This document shows positions 1 to 6,595 of a stretch of 10,400 bases of DNA, in pieces. Both the position numbers and the translations under genes were made by a program. Positions within the stretch are counted from its first letter, which is position 1, and every line of letters begins with the position of its first letter. The DNA is from Burkholderiales bacterium (GTDB lineage: Bacteria; Pseudomonadota; Gammaproteobacteria; Burkholderiales; JAEUOS01), in NCBI GenBank assembly GCA_947456845.1, contig CANGUJ010000101.1, forward strand, positions 1 through 10,400, read 5' to 3'. Below the pieces are notes generated by a model. It was not told where the DNA came from. It was given only the letters and a program-made list of their open reading frames with translations, and did no database searches.

Positions 1-249
1 ATGTGGCGCGACGCAGCGCCCGGCGCCGCGCAGGACATCCGGGTGCGCCTGGCGGTATCGGCGCGCACCCAGGACGACGCCGACCAGGCTGCCCGCGAAG
101 TCCTGGCCATGTACTGCTGCGGCCCGGCCGGCGGCGGCGGCGTGCGCTGGCGGACCACGCCGCGCATCCGCACCCGGTCGTATCTGATGCAGCCGTCCGA
201 CCTTGCACCGGGCTGCACGGTACGCAGCGCCGTGGAGATCGCGCCATGA
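1..249 (+). CDS. AtuA-family (DUF1446) protein, C-terminal part only
   Basis: Only the last 82 codons are in the window; the gene runs off the left edge, so the first Met seen here should not be taken as the start. The fragment has the pattern I associate with the C-terminus of the acyclic terpene utilization AtuA family (DUF1446): a helix rich in Ala and Asp, then CCGPAGGGGVR (about residues 39-49), a stretch of Arg/Thr residues, and a final strand with SAVEIAP. AtuA was named from the citronellol/geraniol degradation cluster of Pseudomonas, but its biochemical role is unclear, and many relatives lie in organic-acid operons without terpene genes. The stop overlaps the next start as ATGA (246-249), so the two products are probably made together. 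The family assignment rests on a short fragment and is moderately secure. Confidence 0.72.
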   Translation: MWRDAAPGAAQDIRVRLAVSARTQDDADQAAREVLAMYCCGPAGGGGVRWRTTPRIRTRSYLMQPSDLAPGCTVRSAVEIAP

Positions 250-620
250 ACATGAACCACCAGGACACGCCGGTCTCGGTGCCCCTGCATCGGGTGGCGC
301 ACGGCCGCGCCGGCGACAAGGGCAATCGGCTCAACGTGAGCATCATGCCCTACCATCCCGCCGCCTATCCGGTACTGGCCGCGCAATTGACCGAGGCGCG
401 TGTGCTGGCGCTCTACGCCCACCGCGGCGCCACGCGCGTAGTGCGCCATGACCTGCCGCTGCTGCCGGCGTTCAACTTCGTCATCGACGATGTGCTCGAG
501 GGGGGCGTCAACGGCAGCCTCAACCTCGACGGCCACGGCAAGAGCAACTCGTTCATACTGCTGGGCATGCAAGTGCAGGTGCCGCTGAAGTTCGTCCATG
601 ATCCGGACGCCCCCCGATGA
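246..620 (+). CDS. AtuA-like small partner protein (AtuA-like ferredoxin-fold domain)
   Basis: This 124-residue soluble protein has no signal peptide or membrane segment. It matches the small domain that follows DUF1446 in AtuA-type proteins: the HxRAGDKGN motif at residues 20-27, a central LT..RV..LY segment, LP.L.AFNFVIDDVLEGGVNGSLNLDGHGKS across residues 70-100, and a C-terminal strand ILLGMQVQVP. In many bacteria this domain is fused to the C-terminus of AtuA; here it is a separate gene overlapping the upstream one by four bases. A GGAGA ribosome site at 234-238, seven bases before ATG 246, supports this start over ATG 252. The reading frame is open upstream to the window edge, but that extension is antiparallel-looking Arg/Pro/His-rich shadow of the AtuA gene. 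Probable role: partner or subunit of the AtuA protein. The reaction is not known. Confidence 0.82.
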   Translation: MNMNHQDTPVSVPLHRVAHGRAGDKGNRLNVSIMPYHPAAYPVLAAQLTEARVLALYAHRGATRVVRHDLPLLPAFNFVIDDVLEGGVNGSLNLDGHGKSNSFILLGMQVQVPLKFVHDPDAPR

Positions 621-631
621 ACCCAAACCCC

Positions 632-636
632 GGAGA
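632..636 (+). promoter_or_regulatory. Ribosome binding site deciding a TTG start
   Basis: GGAGA lies seven bases before TTG 644, the same sequence and spacing as at the upstream gene (234-238 before ATG 246). It is 13 bases from ATG 650. The ATG at 617 that overlaps the upstream stop has no comparable purine tract before it. This favours TTG 644. Confidence 0.55.
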
Positions 637-643
637 CAACGCC

Positions 644-1657
644 TTGAACATGCCACGCCTGCGCGGCCGCGCCGCGCGCCTCGCCACCCTATGCAGCGCC
701 GGGCTCGGCGCCGCCGTCCTGATCGCATTTTCGACCGCCCAGGCGCAGAACCGCCCCTGGCCGGAGCGCCCGGTGCGCGTGATCGTGCCGGGACCGGCCG
801 GCAGCGCGCCGGATGCGATGGCGCGCCTGCTCGGCAACAAGCTTTCCGAGACCTGGGGCCAGCCGGTCACGGTCGAGAACGTGGTGGGGGCCTCCGGCAA
901 CATCGGCACCGACCGGGTGGCCAAGGCGCCCGCAGACGGCTACACCCTCCTCTACAACACCATCGGCCCGATTGCGGTGAACGTGACGCTGTTCGCCGGC
1001 AAGCTGCCCTACGACCCGCTCAAGGACCTCACGCCCGTGAGCCTGGTGGTCAAGGTGCCCAACCTGCTCACGGTGCACCCCGGCCTGCCGTTTCGCAGCG
1101 TGCGCGACCTGATCGCGGCGGCCAAGCGTGACGGCGGCAAGATCCGCTATGCCACCGCCGGTCCGGGGACCACGCAGCACCTGAGCGGGGAATTGCTCAA
1201 CATGCTGGCCGGCCTGCAGATGACCGGCATTCCCTACAAGTCCAGCGCGCAGATGACCACCGACGCCATCGGCGGCCAGTTCGAACTCATGTTCCACAAC
1301 GCGCCGGTGGTGCTGCCGCACATCAAGGCCGGCAGCCTGCGCGCGCTGGCGATCACCAGCGGCAGGCGTTCGCCGTCCGCGCCGGATGTGCCGACCATGA
1401 TCGAGGCCGGCGTGGACAAGTTCGAGATCACCGCCTGGTTCGGCTTCATGGCGCCCGCGGGCACGCCGCCTGCCGTGGTCCAGAAAGTGTCGGCCGACGT
1501 CGCGCGCCTGGTCGCCGCGCCGGATGTACAGAGCCGCATCCTGGCCGACGCCAGCGAACCGGTCGGCAGCACGCCGGACGAATACGGCGCCTTCATCCGC
1601 GCCGAGATCGCCAAATGGCGCGAGGTGGTCAAGCTGACCAACATGAAGCCCGAATAG
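644..1657 (+). CDS. Tripartite tricarboxylate transporter substrate-binding protein (Bug/TctC family)
   Basis: This is a periplasmic receptor that binds an organic acid and delivers it to a membrane transporter. The TTG start gives 337 residues, usual for the family. A signal peptide is clear: an Arg-rich n-region, a hydrophobic Leu/Ala core, and cleavage after AQA near residue 34, giving a mature protein beginning QNRPWPERPVR. Family hallmarks follow: the VRVIVPGPAGSAPD strand-loop, GASGNIGTDRVAKAPADGYT (about residues 82-101), and the second-domain GPGTTQHLSGELLN and IPYKSSAQMTTDAIGGQ segments. Alternative starts are ATG 617 (346 residues, 4-base overlap with the upstream stop) and ATG 650; the signal peptide survives in all. 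No TctA or TctB membrane genes lie nearby, so the receptor is an orphan or works with a distant or unusual partner. Such orphan receptors are common in Bordetella and Cupriavidus relatives. Ligand unknown. Confidence 0.93.
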   Translation: MNMPRLRGRAARLATLCSAGLGAAVLIAFSTAQAQNRPWPERPVRVIVPGPAGSAPDAMARLLGNKLSETWGQPVTVENVVGASGNIGTDRVAKAPADGYTLLYNTIGPIAVNVTLFAGKLPYDPLKDLTPVSLVVKVPNLLTVHPGLPFRSVRDLIAAAKRDGGKIRYATAGPGTTQHLSGELLNMLAGLQMTGIPYKSSAQMTTDAIGGQFELMFHNAPVVLPHIKAGSLRALAITSGRRSPSAPDVPTMIEAGVDKFEITAWFGFMAPAGTPPAVVQKVSADVARLVAAPDVQSRILADASEPVGSTPDEYGAFIRAEIAKWREVVKLTNMKPE

Positions 1658-1670
1658 CCTTGCCTCCCGC

Positions 1671-2702
1671 ATGAAAGTCTGCGTCTTCGGCGCGGGCGCG
1701 GTGGGCGGGCATATCGCCGCACGCCTGCTGACGGCGGGCAAGCGCGAGACCTCCATCGTCGCGCGCGGCGCGCATCTCGAGGCGATCCGGCGTGACGGGT
1801 TGCGGCTGCTGCTGGACGGCCGCGAAGCAGCCGTGCGGCCGCTGGCGGCGACGCAGGCGCCGGCTGCGCTGCCGGCCCAGGACCTGGTGATCGTGGCGCT
1901 CAAGGCGCATGCCTTGCCGGGCGCCGCGGCCGATATCGCCGCGCTGCTCGCGCCCGGCGGCGCGGCGCTGTTCGTGGTCAACGGCATTCCATGGTGGTGG
2001 CATCACGGCATGCCGGGAGCGCCGGGGCCCCTGCCCCTGCTCGACCCCGCCGGCCGGTTGTGGCGCCTGCTGCGCACGCGTGCCCTGGGTGGCATTTGCC
2101 TGTGGAGCAGCGAGGTCACCGCGCCCGGCACGGTGGTGACCGCGCGCGACGGCGCCCTGGTGGTGGGCGAGCCCGACGGGAGCCGCTCGGCGCGGCTGGG
2201 CGATGCTGGCGCGATCCTGCGCCAGGCCGGCATCGATGTCCGCGAAAGCACCGACCTGCGCGCCGACATCTGGGAAAAACTCGCCATCAACGCCTCGCTC
2301 AACCCGGTGTCCGCACTGACGCGGCTGGCCACACTGGACATCATGAGCCGTGCCGACCTGCGGGCCTGCCTGGCCGCGGTGATCGCGGAGGTGACCGCGA
2401 TCGCCCGCGCCTGCGGATCGGAGATACGGCCCGACGTCGCGGCCCTGCTCGACCCGGCGCGCCGGCCTGCCGCGCACCGGTCTTCGATGCTGCAGGACGT
2501 CCTGGCCGGGCGTGCCCTCGAAACCGACGCCCTGCTCGGACAGGTGGTCGAATTCGCGCGCGCCCGGGGCGTAGCGGCGCCGCGCTGCGAGTCGCTGCTG
2601 GCGCAGTTGCGCGGCCTGGCCCAAGGAGCACCGTCTTCGGCCATCGACGCACCGTCGTCGGCCATCGAGGCGCCGTCGTCGGCTGACGGCCTGCGCCACT
2701 GA
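1671..2702 (+). CDS. Ketopantoate reductase-like (PanE/ApbA family) NAD(P)H oxidoreductase
   Basis: This 343-residue cytoplasmic enzyme probably reduces a 2-keto acid with NAD(P)H. The N-terminal Rossmann motif GAGAVGG is at residues 7-13. The C-terminal helical domain carries the family's catalytic set: Lys203, Asn207 and Asn211 in WEKLAINASLNPVSALT, Ser271/272 in SSMLQD, and Glu284 in the GRALETDAL segment. By my spacing these match Lys176, Asn180, Asn184, Ser244 and Glu256 of E. coli PanE. The NGIPWWWHHG segment (104-113) is a variant I associate with catabolic-type paralogues rather than housekeeping PanE, and no pantothenate genes are nearby, so I leave the symbol blank. The start rests on the Rossmann motif at residue 7; no strong ribosome site is seen. 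The C-terminus is extended by a short repeat, APSSAI(D/E), from an in-frame 21-bp tandem repeat, beyond the usual family end. Confidence 0.88.
   Translation: MKVCVFGAGAVGGHIAARLLTAGKRETSIVARGAHLEAIRRDGLRLLLDGREAAVRPLAATQAPAALPAQDLVIVALKAHALPGAAADIAALLAPGGAALFVVNGIPWWWHHGMPGAPGPLPLLDPAGRLWRLLRTRALGGICLWSSEVTAPGTVVTARDGALVVGEPDGSRSARLGDAGAILRQAGIDVRESTDLRADIWEKLAINASLNPVSALTRLATLDIMSRADLRACLAAVIAEVTAIARACGSEIRPDVAALLDPARRPAAHRSSMLQDVLAGRALETDALLGQVVEFARARGVAAPRCESLLAQLRGLAQGAPSSAIDAPSSAIEAPSSADGLRH
2628..2684 (+). repeat. 21-bp tandem repeat, about 2.7 copies, inside a coding region
   Basis: Copies at 2628-2648 and 2649-2669 and a partial copy at 2670-2684 share the pattern GC(A/G)CCGTC(T/G)TCGGC(C/T). 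Each full copy encodes APSSAI plus Asp or Glu. The unit is a multiple of three, so copy-number change would keep the frame. It sits just before the stop at 2700-2702, in what looks like a dispensable tail. Confidence 0.9.
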
Positions 2703-2706
2703 GGCC

Positions 2707-4011
2707 ATGCAGGCAGCCCGTCTGCCCTTCTTCTACGGCTGGGTCGTCGTCGCCGTGGCATTCGTGACCATGGGCGTCGGGGTCAATGCGCGCACCGCGT
2801 TTTCGCTCCTGTTTCCGCCCATCCTCGACGAATTCGGCTGGGAACGCGGGGTCACCGCAGGCGCCTTCTCGTTCGGCTTCCTCCTTTCGGCCGGCATCAG
2901 CCCCTTGCTCGGTCGACTGATGGACAGGCATGGACCGCTCATCATGCTGGAGGCCGGCGTGGCCCTCACCGGATGCGGCCTGCTGCTGGCGGCCTGGGTC
3001 AGCCAGCCCTGGCATCTCTACCTCACCCTCGGCGTGCTGGTGGGGGCCGGCAGCGTGTGCCTGGGCTACACCGGACAGGGCCTCTATCTGCCCAACTGGT
3101 TCGTCCGGCGCCGCGGGCTGGCGGCGAGCATCGCCTATTCGGGCGCGGGCGTCGGTTCGATCATCCTCCTGCCGTGGCTGCAGGGAGTGATCGCCGGGGG
3201 CGGCTGGCGCACGGCCGCCACGGCCCTCGGCTTGCTGGTACTCGTCCTGCTGGCTCCGCTCAACCTTTTGATCAGGCGTCGCCCGGAAGACATGGGCCTG
3301 GCGCCCGATGGCGACATAGCGCCTTCGCGCGCCGGCGCCAAGGCATCCGCGCCCTCCAACGTCGTCGATCCGGCCTGGGTGGCCATCGAATGGACGCTCG
3401 CCCGCGCGCTGCGCACCGGCCGCTTCTGGTGGATCGCGGCCGGCTATTCCTGCGCCATGTTTTCCTGGTATGCGGTGCAGGTACACCAGACCCGCTACCT
3501 CACCGAGGCCGGCTATTCGCCGATGTACGCGGCCTGGGCGCTGGGCTTCGTGAGCTTCGTCGCCATTCCCGGGCAGATCGCGCTGGGCCACATGTCCGAT
3601 CGCGTCGGCCGCGAATGGGTATGGGCCATCGGCAATGCCGGCTTCGTGCTGTGCTACGCCGCGCTCTTGCTGATGCGCGCGTTCCCCAGCCCGGCGCTGT
3701 TGTGGTTCATGGTGGCCGTGCAAGGATTCCTGGGTTACGGCCTGACCTCGGTGCTGGGCGCGATTCCCGCCGAGATTTTCCAGGGCCGCCATTTCGGCAG
3801 CATCTTCGGCACCCTCATGGGCATCGGGCTTATCGGCGGCGCGCTCGGGCCCTGGCTGGCCGGCGCGCTCTACGACGCCTCCGGCAGCTACGGCCCCGCG
3901 TTCGCCGTCGCGATGGCGGCGAGTTGCTTCGGCATCCTGTGCGTATGGATCGCCGCGCCGCGCAAGGTGCGCGCGGTGGCAGGGCGGATCGGGCGGATCA
4001 GGCGCGGCTGA
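2707..4011 (+). CDS. MFS transporter, 12 membrane helices (monocarboxylate/oxalate-formate antiporter-like)
   Basis: This 434-residue inner-membrane transporter fits the usual MFS size. It starts with FFYGWVVVAVAFVTMGVG, a first helix typical of the OFA/monocarboxylate-type branch. The cytoplasmic loop 2-3 signature is GRLMDRHG at residues 69-76, and its pseudo-repeat in the second half is GHMSDRVGR at 294-302. A hydrophilic central loop (about 190-225, RRRPEDMGLAPDGD...) separates two six-helix bundles. A charged tail (about 418-434) ends the protein. The start is four bases after the reductase stop, with only a weak GAGG close by, so translation may depend on upstream ribosomes. As last gene of the operon it may import the substrate of the AtuA/reductase pathway or export a product. 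A helix-by-helix substrate call is not possible from sequence alone. Confidence 0.9.
   Translation: MQAARLPFFYGWVVVAVAFVTMGVGVNARTAFSLLFPPILDEFGWERGVTAGAFSFGFLLSAGISPLLGRLMDRHGPLIMLEAGVALTGCGLLLAAWVSQPWHLYLTLGVLVGAGSVCLGYTGQGLYLPNWFVRRRGLAASIAYSGAGVGSIILLPWLQGVIAGGGWRTAATALGLLVLVLLAPLNLLIRRRPEDMGLAPDGDIAPSRAGAKASAPSNVVDPAWVAIEWTLARALRTGRFWWIAAGYSCAMFSWYAVQVHQTRYLTEAGYSPMYAAWALGFVSFVAIPGQIALGHMSDRVGREWVWAIGNAGFVLCYAALLLMRAFPSPALLWFMVAVQGFLGYGLTSVLGAIPAEIFQGRHFGSIFGTLMGIGLIGGALGPWLAGALYDASGSYGPAFAVAMAASCFGILCVWIAAPRKVRAVAGRIGRIRRG
3982..3999 (+). repeat. Two perfect 9-bp tandem copies at the end of the MFS gene
   Basis: GGGCGGATC is repeated directly at 3982-3990 and 3991-3999, encoding the GRIGRI part of the basic C-terminal tail of the transporter. 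It is in frame and likely of little consequence. Confidence 0.85.
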
Positions 4012-4033
4012 CACCGCGCCGGGCCGGCCAGGA

Positions 4034-5674
4034 TCAGGTGATGACGGTCGGGCTGCTGCGCCCGGTGCGCTCGCGAATGCCCGCCAGCTGGTCCGCCGTC
4101 GCGATCAAGCCGGCCAGGGCCGCCTGGGTTTCGATGGCATGCTGCGCCGGGTCGGCTTCGAAGCGTTCGAGGTAGACCCGCAAGGTCGCGCCCTCCGTCC
4201 CGGTGCCGGAGAGCCGGAACACGATGCGCGAACCATCCGCGAAGCCTACCCGCACACCCTGCGCGGTGCTCACCGAGCCGTCGACCGGGTCGGTATAGGC
4301 GAAGTCGTCGGCGCTCGACACGACGCCCGCGCCGAGCGCCCTGCCCGGCAGGCCGGGCAGGGCGGCACGCAACGCCTCCATCAAACCCTGCGCCGCGGCG
4401 CTGTCGACGCCTTCGTAGTCGTGGCGGGAGTAATAGTTGCGGCCATGGCGCCTCCAGTGATCGCGCACGATGGCTTCGACCGACTCGCCACGCGCGGCCA
4501 GGATGTTGAGCCAGAACAGCACCGCCCACAGGCCGTCCTTTTCGCGCACGTGGTCGGAGCCGGTGCCGGCGCTTTCCTCGCCGCACAGGGTGACTTGGCC
4601 GGCGTCGAGCAGGTTGCCGAAGAACTTCCAGCCGGTGGGCGTCTCGAAGCAGGGAATGCCGAGCGCCGCCGCCACCCGGTCGACCGCGGCGCTGGTGGGC
4701 ATCGAGCGCGCCACGCCCTTAAGCCCGGCCGCATAGCCCGGCACCAGATGGGCATTGGCCGCGATCACGGCCAGGCTGTCGCTGGGGGTGACGATGAAGC
4801 GCCGGCCGACGATCATGTTGCGGTCGCCGTCGCCGTCACTGGCCGCGCCGAAGTCCGGCGCGGCAGCCCCCTCGGCGAACATGGTCGCGATCAGCTCTTC
4901 GGCATAGGTGGGGTTGGGGTCGGGGTGGCCGCCGCCGAAGTCCGGCCGCGGCACGCCGTTGATGACCGAACCCGGCCGCCCCCCGAGCTGGCGCTGCAGC
5001 AGTTCATTGGCGTAGGGTCCGGTCACCGCGTGCATGGCATCGAAGCACATCGAAAAATCCGGTCGGGCCAGAAGCCGGCGGATGGCCTCGAAATCGAACA
5101 GCCGCGCCATCAACTGCGCGTAGTCCGCCACCGGATCGATCACCTCGACCTGCATGGCACCGAGACTGACCGTGCCGGGTGAAGAAAGATCGACGTCGGG
5201 CGCCTCGATGGTGAAGTAGCGCCCGATCGCCAGCGAGCGCTGGTAGACGGCTTCGGTGATCTTTTCGGCGGCCGGGCCGCCGTTGGCGGCGTTGTACTTG
5301 ATGCCGAAGTCCCCTTCCGGCCCGCCGGGGTTGTGGCTGGCCGAAAGAATGATGCCGCCGAAGGCGCCGCGCCCGCGGATCACGCAGCTGGCCGCCGGGG
5401 TCGACAGGATGCCGTGTTGCCCCACCAGCACGCGCCCGAAACCGTTGGCGGCCGCCATGCGCAGGATGGTCTGGATGGCGTGGTCGTTGTAGTAACGCCC
5501 GTCGCCGCCCAGCACCAGGGTCTGGCCGGCGAAGCCTTCGAGCGAATCGAAGATGGCCTGCACGAAGTTTTCCAGGTAGCCCGGCGCCTGGAACACCGTC
5601 ACCTTCTTGCGCAGGCCGGAGGTGCCGGGGCGCTGGCCGGGGATGGGTCGAGTCGGAATATTCAGAATCGTCAT
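4034..5674 (-). CDS. pgm: Phosphoglucomutase, alpha-D-glucose phosphate-specific (PGM1 type)
   Basis: This cytosolic enzyme interconverts glucose 1-phosphate and glucose 6-phosphate, feeding glycogen, trehalose and nucleotide-sugar synthesis. The 546-residue protein has all four signature sites in order: the phosphoserine loop SASHNPGG with catalytic Ser113, the Mg-binding DGDGDR with Asp280/282/284, the sugar-binding loop CGEESAGTGSDHVREKDGLW (GEES at 365-368), and the phosphate-binding loop RLSGTGTEGATLR (about 487-499). The N-terminal GTSGLRKKV and the C-terminal ERTGR(S/T)xPTVIT ending resemble eukaryotic PGM1 and the Agrobacterium-type bacterial enzyme rather than the PgcA or ManB/AlgC branches. 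I chose ATG 5674 because GGAAGG (5679-5684) precedes it; an upstream ATG at 5692 would add six residues. It is the last gene of the minus-strand run, 57 bases after the polyphosphate kinase gene. Confidence 0.97.
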   Translation of the reverse strand: MTILNIPTRPIPGQRPGTSGLRKKVTVFQAPGYLENFVQAIFDSLEGFAGQTLVLGGDGRYYNDHAIQTILRMAAANGFGRVLVGQHGILSTPAASCVIRGRGAFGGIILSASHNPGGPEGDFGIKYNAANGGPAAEKITEAVYQRSLAIGRYFTIEAPDVDLSSPGTVSLGAMQVEVIDPVADYAQLMARLFDFEAIRRLLARPDFSMCFDAMHAVTGPYANELLQRQLGGRPGSVINGVPRPDFGGGHPDPNPTYAEELIATMFAEGAAAPDFGAASDGDGDRNMIVGRRFIVTPSDSLAVIAANAHLVPGYAAGLKGVARSMPTSAAVDRVAAALGIPCFETPTGWKFFGNLLDAGQVTLCGEESAGTGSDHVREKDGLWAVLFWLNILAARGESVEAIVRDHWRRHGRNYYSRHDYEGVDSAAAQGLMEALRAALPGLPGRALGAGVVSSADDFAYTDPVDGSVSTAQGVRVGFADGSRIVFRLSGTGTEGATLRVYLERFEADPAQHAIETQAALAGLIATADQLAGIRERTGRSSPTVIT

Positions 5675-5678
5675 GTGG

Positions 5679-5684
5679 CCTTCC
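5679..5684 (-). promoter_or_regulatory. Ribosome binding site for phosphoglucomutase
   Basis: GGAAGG on the minus strand ends four bases before ATG 5674 (the GGAA core is six bases away). It supports the 546-residue product over the start at 5692. Confidence 0.6.
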
Positions 5685-5731
5685 GTTGGCAAGTGGGATT
5701 CGCCCGATGTCAGGTAGGCCGCGCGCAGCCC

Positions 5732-6532
5732 CTATTTCAGCGCCTTGATCGGCTTCTGCGACGTGCCATAGCGCTCGCGCAGGAGTGCATGCCCAAGTGG
5801 CGGAAACTCCACCAGGGTCTCCGGCACCTTGCGGTCGGGAATCTGGTCGAGCAGGTGTCTGATCATGGTGAGGCGCCCCAGCCGCTGGTCGTTGAAATCC
5901 ACCAGTGTCCAGGGCGCCTTGTCGGTGTGCGTGGCCTTGAGCATGACATCGCGCGCCCGGCCATACTCGGCATATTTTTCACGCGCCTTGACGTCGATCG
6001 AACTGAGCTTCCAGCGCTTGAGCGGGTCGGCCTGACGTTCGGCGAAGCGCTCCTCCTGCTGCGCCTGGTCCACCGTGAGCCAATACTTGAACAGCAGGAT
6101 GCCGTCGTCCACCAGGAGACTTTCGAACGCCGGCGCCTGCCGCAGAAAGGCTTTGGTCTGCGCTTCGCTGCAGAACCCCATCACCCTTTCGACCCCCGCG
6201 CGGTTGTACCAACTGCGGTCGAACAACACGATCTCGCCGGCCGCCGGCAGGTGCGCCACATAGCGCTGGAAATACCACTGCGTGGCTTCGCGCTCCGAAG
6301 GCTTGGCAAGAGCCACGGTGCGGCACTGGCGCGGATTGAGCGTCTCGGCAATTGCCGCGATGACACCGCCCTTTCCCGCCGTGTCGCGCCCCTCGATCAC
6401 CACTGCGATGCGACGGCCGGTGTGTTGCAGCCAGCGCGCCACGTCGTTGAGTTCAAGCTGTAGGACGCCAAGCTTCTCGAAATATTCGACCTTGCCGAGT
6501 TTGTCGACCTTGCCATTCTTCGGCACTTTCAT
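5732..6532 (-). CDS. ppk2: Polyphosphate kinase 2 family protein (PPK2)
   Basis: PPK2 enzymes transfer phosphate between inorganic polyphosphate and nucleoside di- or monophosphates. This 266-residue single-domain protein has Walker A GRDTAGKG at residues 48-55, the PKPSERE-like AKPSEREATQWYFQRYV segment at about 76-92, Walker B-type LFDRSWYNRAGVE at 103-115 followed by RVMGFC, and a lid-region KRWKLSSID at 172-180. These match the class I PPK2 pattern (as in Pseudomonas PA0141), generally ADP- or GDP-specific, but class cannot be proved by eye. ATG 6532 is chosen because AGGAG (6539-6543) sits six bases upstream; the ATG at 6568 would add 12 atypical residues. It lies 63 bases after the cyclase gene and 57 before pgm, so co-transcription with both is likely. 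No signal peptide or membrane segment is seen. Confidence 0.94.
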   Translation of the reverse strand: MKVPKNGKVDKLGKVEYFEKLGVLQLELNDVARWLQHTGRRIAVVIEGRDTAGKGGVIAAIAETLNPRQCRTVALAKPSEREATQWYFQRYVAHLPAAGEIVLFDRSWYNRAGVERVMGFCSEAQTKAFLRQAPAFESLLVDDGILLFKYWLTVDQAQQEERFAERQADPLKRWKLSSIDVKAREKYAEYGRARDVMLKATHTDKAPWTLVDFNDQRLGRLTMIRHLLDQIPDRKVPETLVEFPPLGHALLRERYGTSQKPIKALK

Positions 6533-6538
6533 GTCCGA

Positions 6539-6543
6539 CTCCT
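6539..6543 (-). promoter_or_regulatory. Ribosome binding site for ppk2
   Basis: AGGAG on the minus strand lies six bases upstream of ATG 6532. It favours this start over the upstream in-frame ATG at 6568. Confidence 0.65.
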
Positions 6544-6595
6544 GATTTCCAACTGGTTCAACTGCCAACCGGTGAAGGCAAGTCCCGCGACCGCC

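Noticed and set aside
3..245. N-terminal extension of the AtuA-like protein to the window edge
   Set aside because: Arg/Pro/His-rich shadow of the AtuA frame; a good ribosome site at 234-238 and the family's usual length support ATG 246.
689..1987. Minus-strand open frame (432 codons) opposite the receptor gene
   Set aside because: Low-complexity His/Arg/Gly-rich translation, antisense to a well-supported Bug receptor; a composition artefact.
1671..2702. Naming the reductase panE and assigning it to pantothenate synthesis
   Set aside because: The catalytic residues fit the superfamily, but the catabolic neighbourhood, the variant NGIPWWWHHG segment and lack of panB/panC nearby make a housekeeping role doubtful.
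2341..4014. Long minus-strand open frame (557 codons) opposite the reductase and MFS genes
   Set aside because: The translation is rich in Arg, His, Gln and Pro with no recognisable domain, and it lies antisense to two clearly recognisable proteins. Long antisense frames are expected at this GC content.
5333..6463. Plus-strand open frame (376 codons) across pgm and ppk2
   Set aside because: It crosses two genes with full catalytic motifs on the other strand and has no motif of its own.
6552..6573. Inverted repeat ACTGGTT / AACCGGT as a terminator after the cyclase gene
   Set aside because: Only seven pairs, with a C-A mismatch in the minus-strand RNA and no T-run after it; not a convincing terminator.
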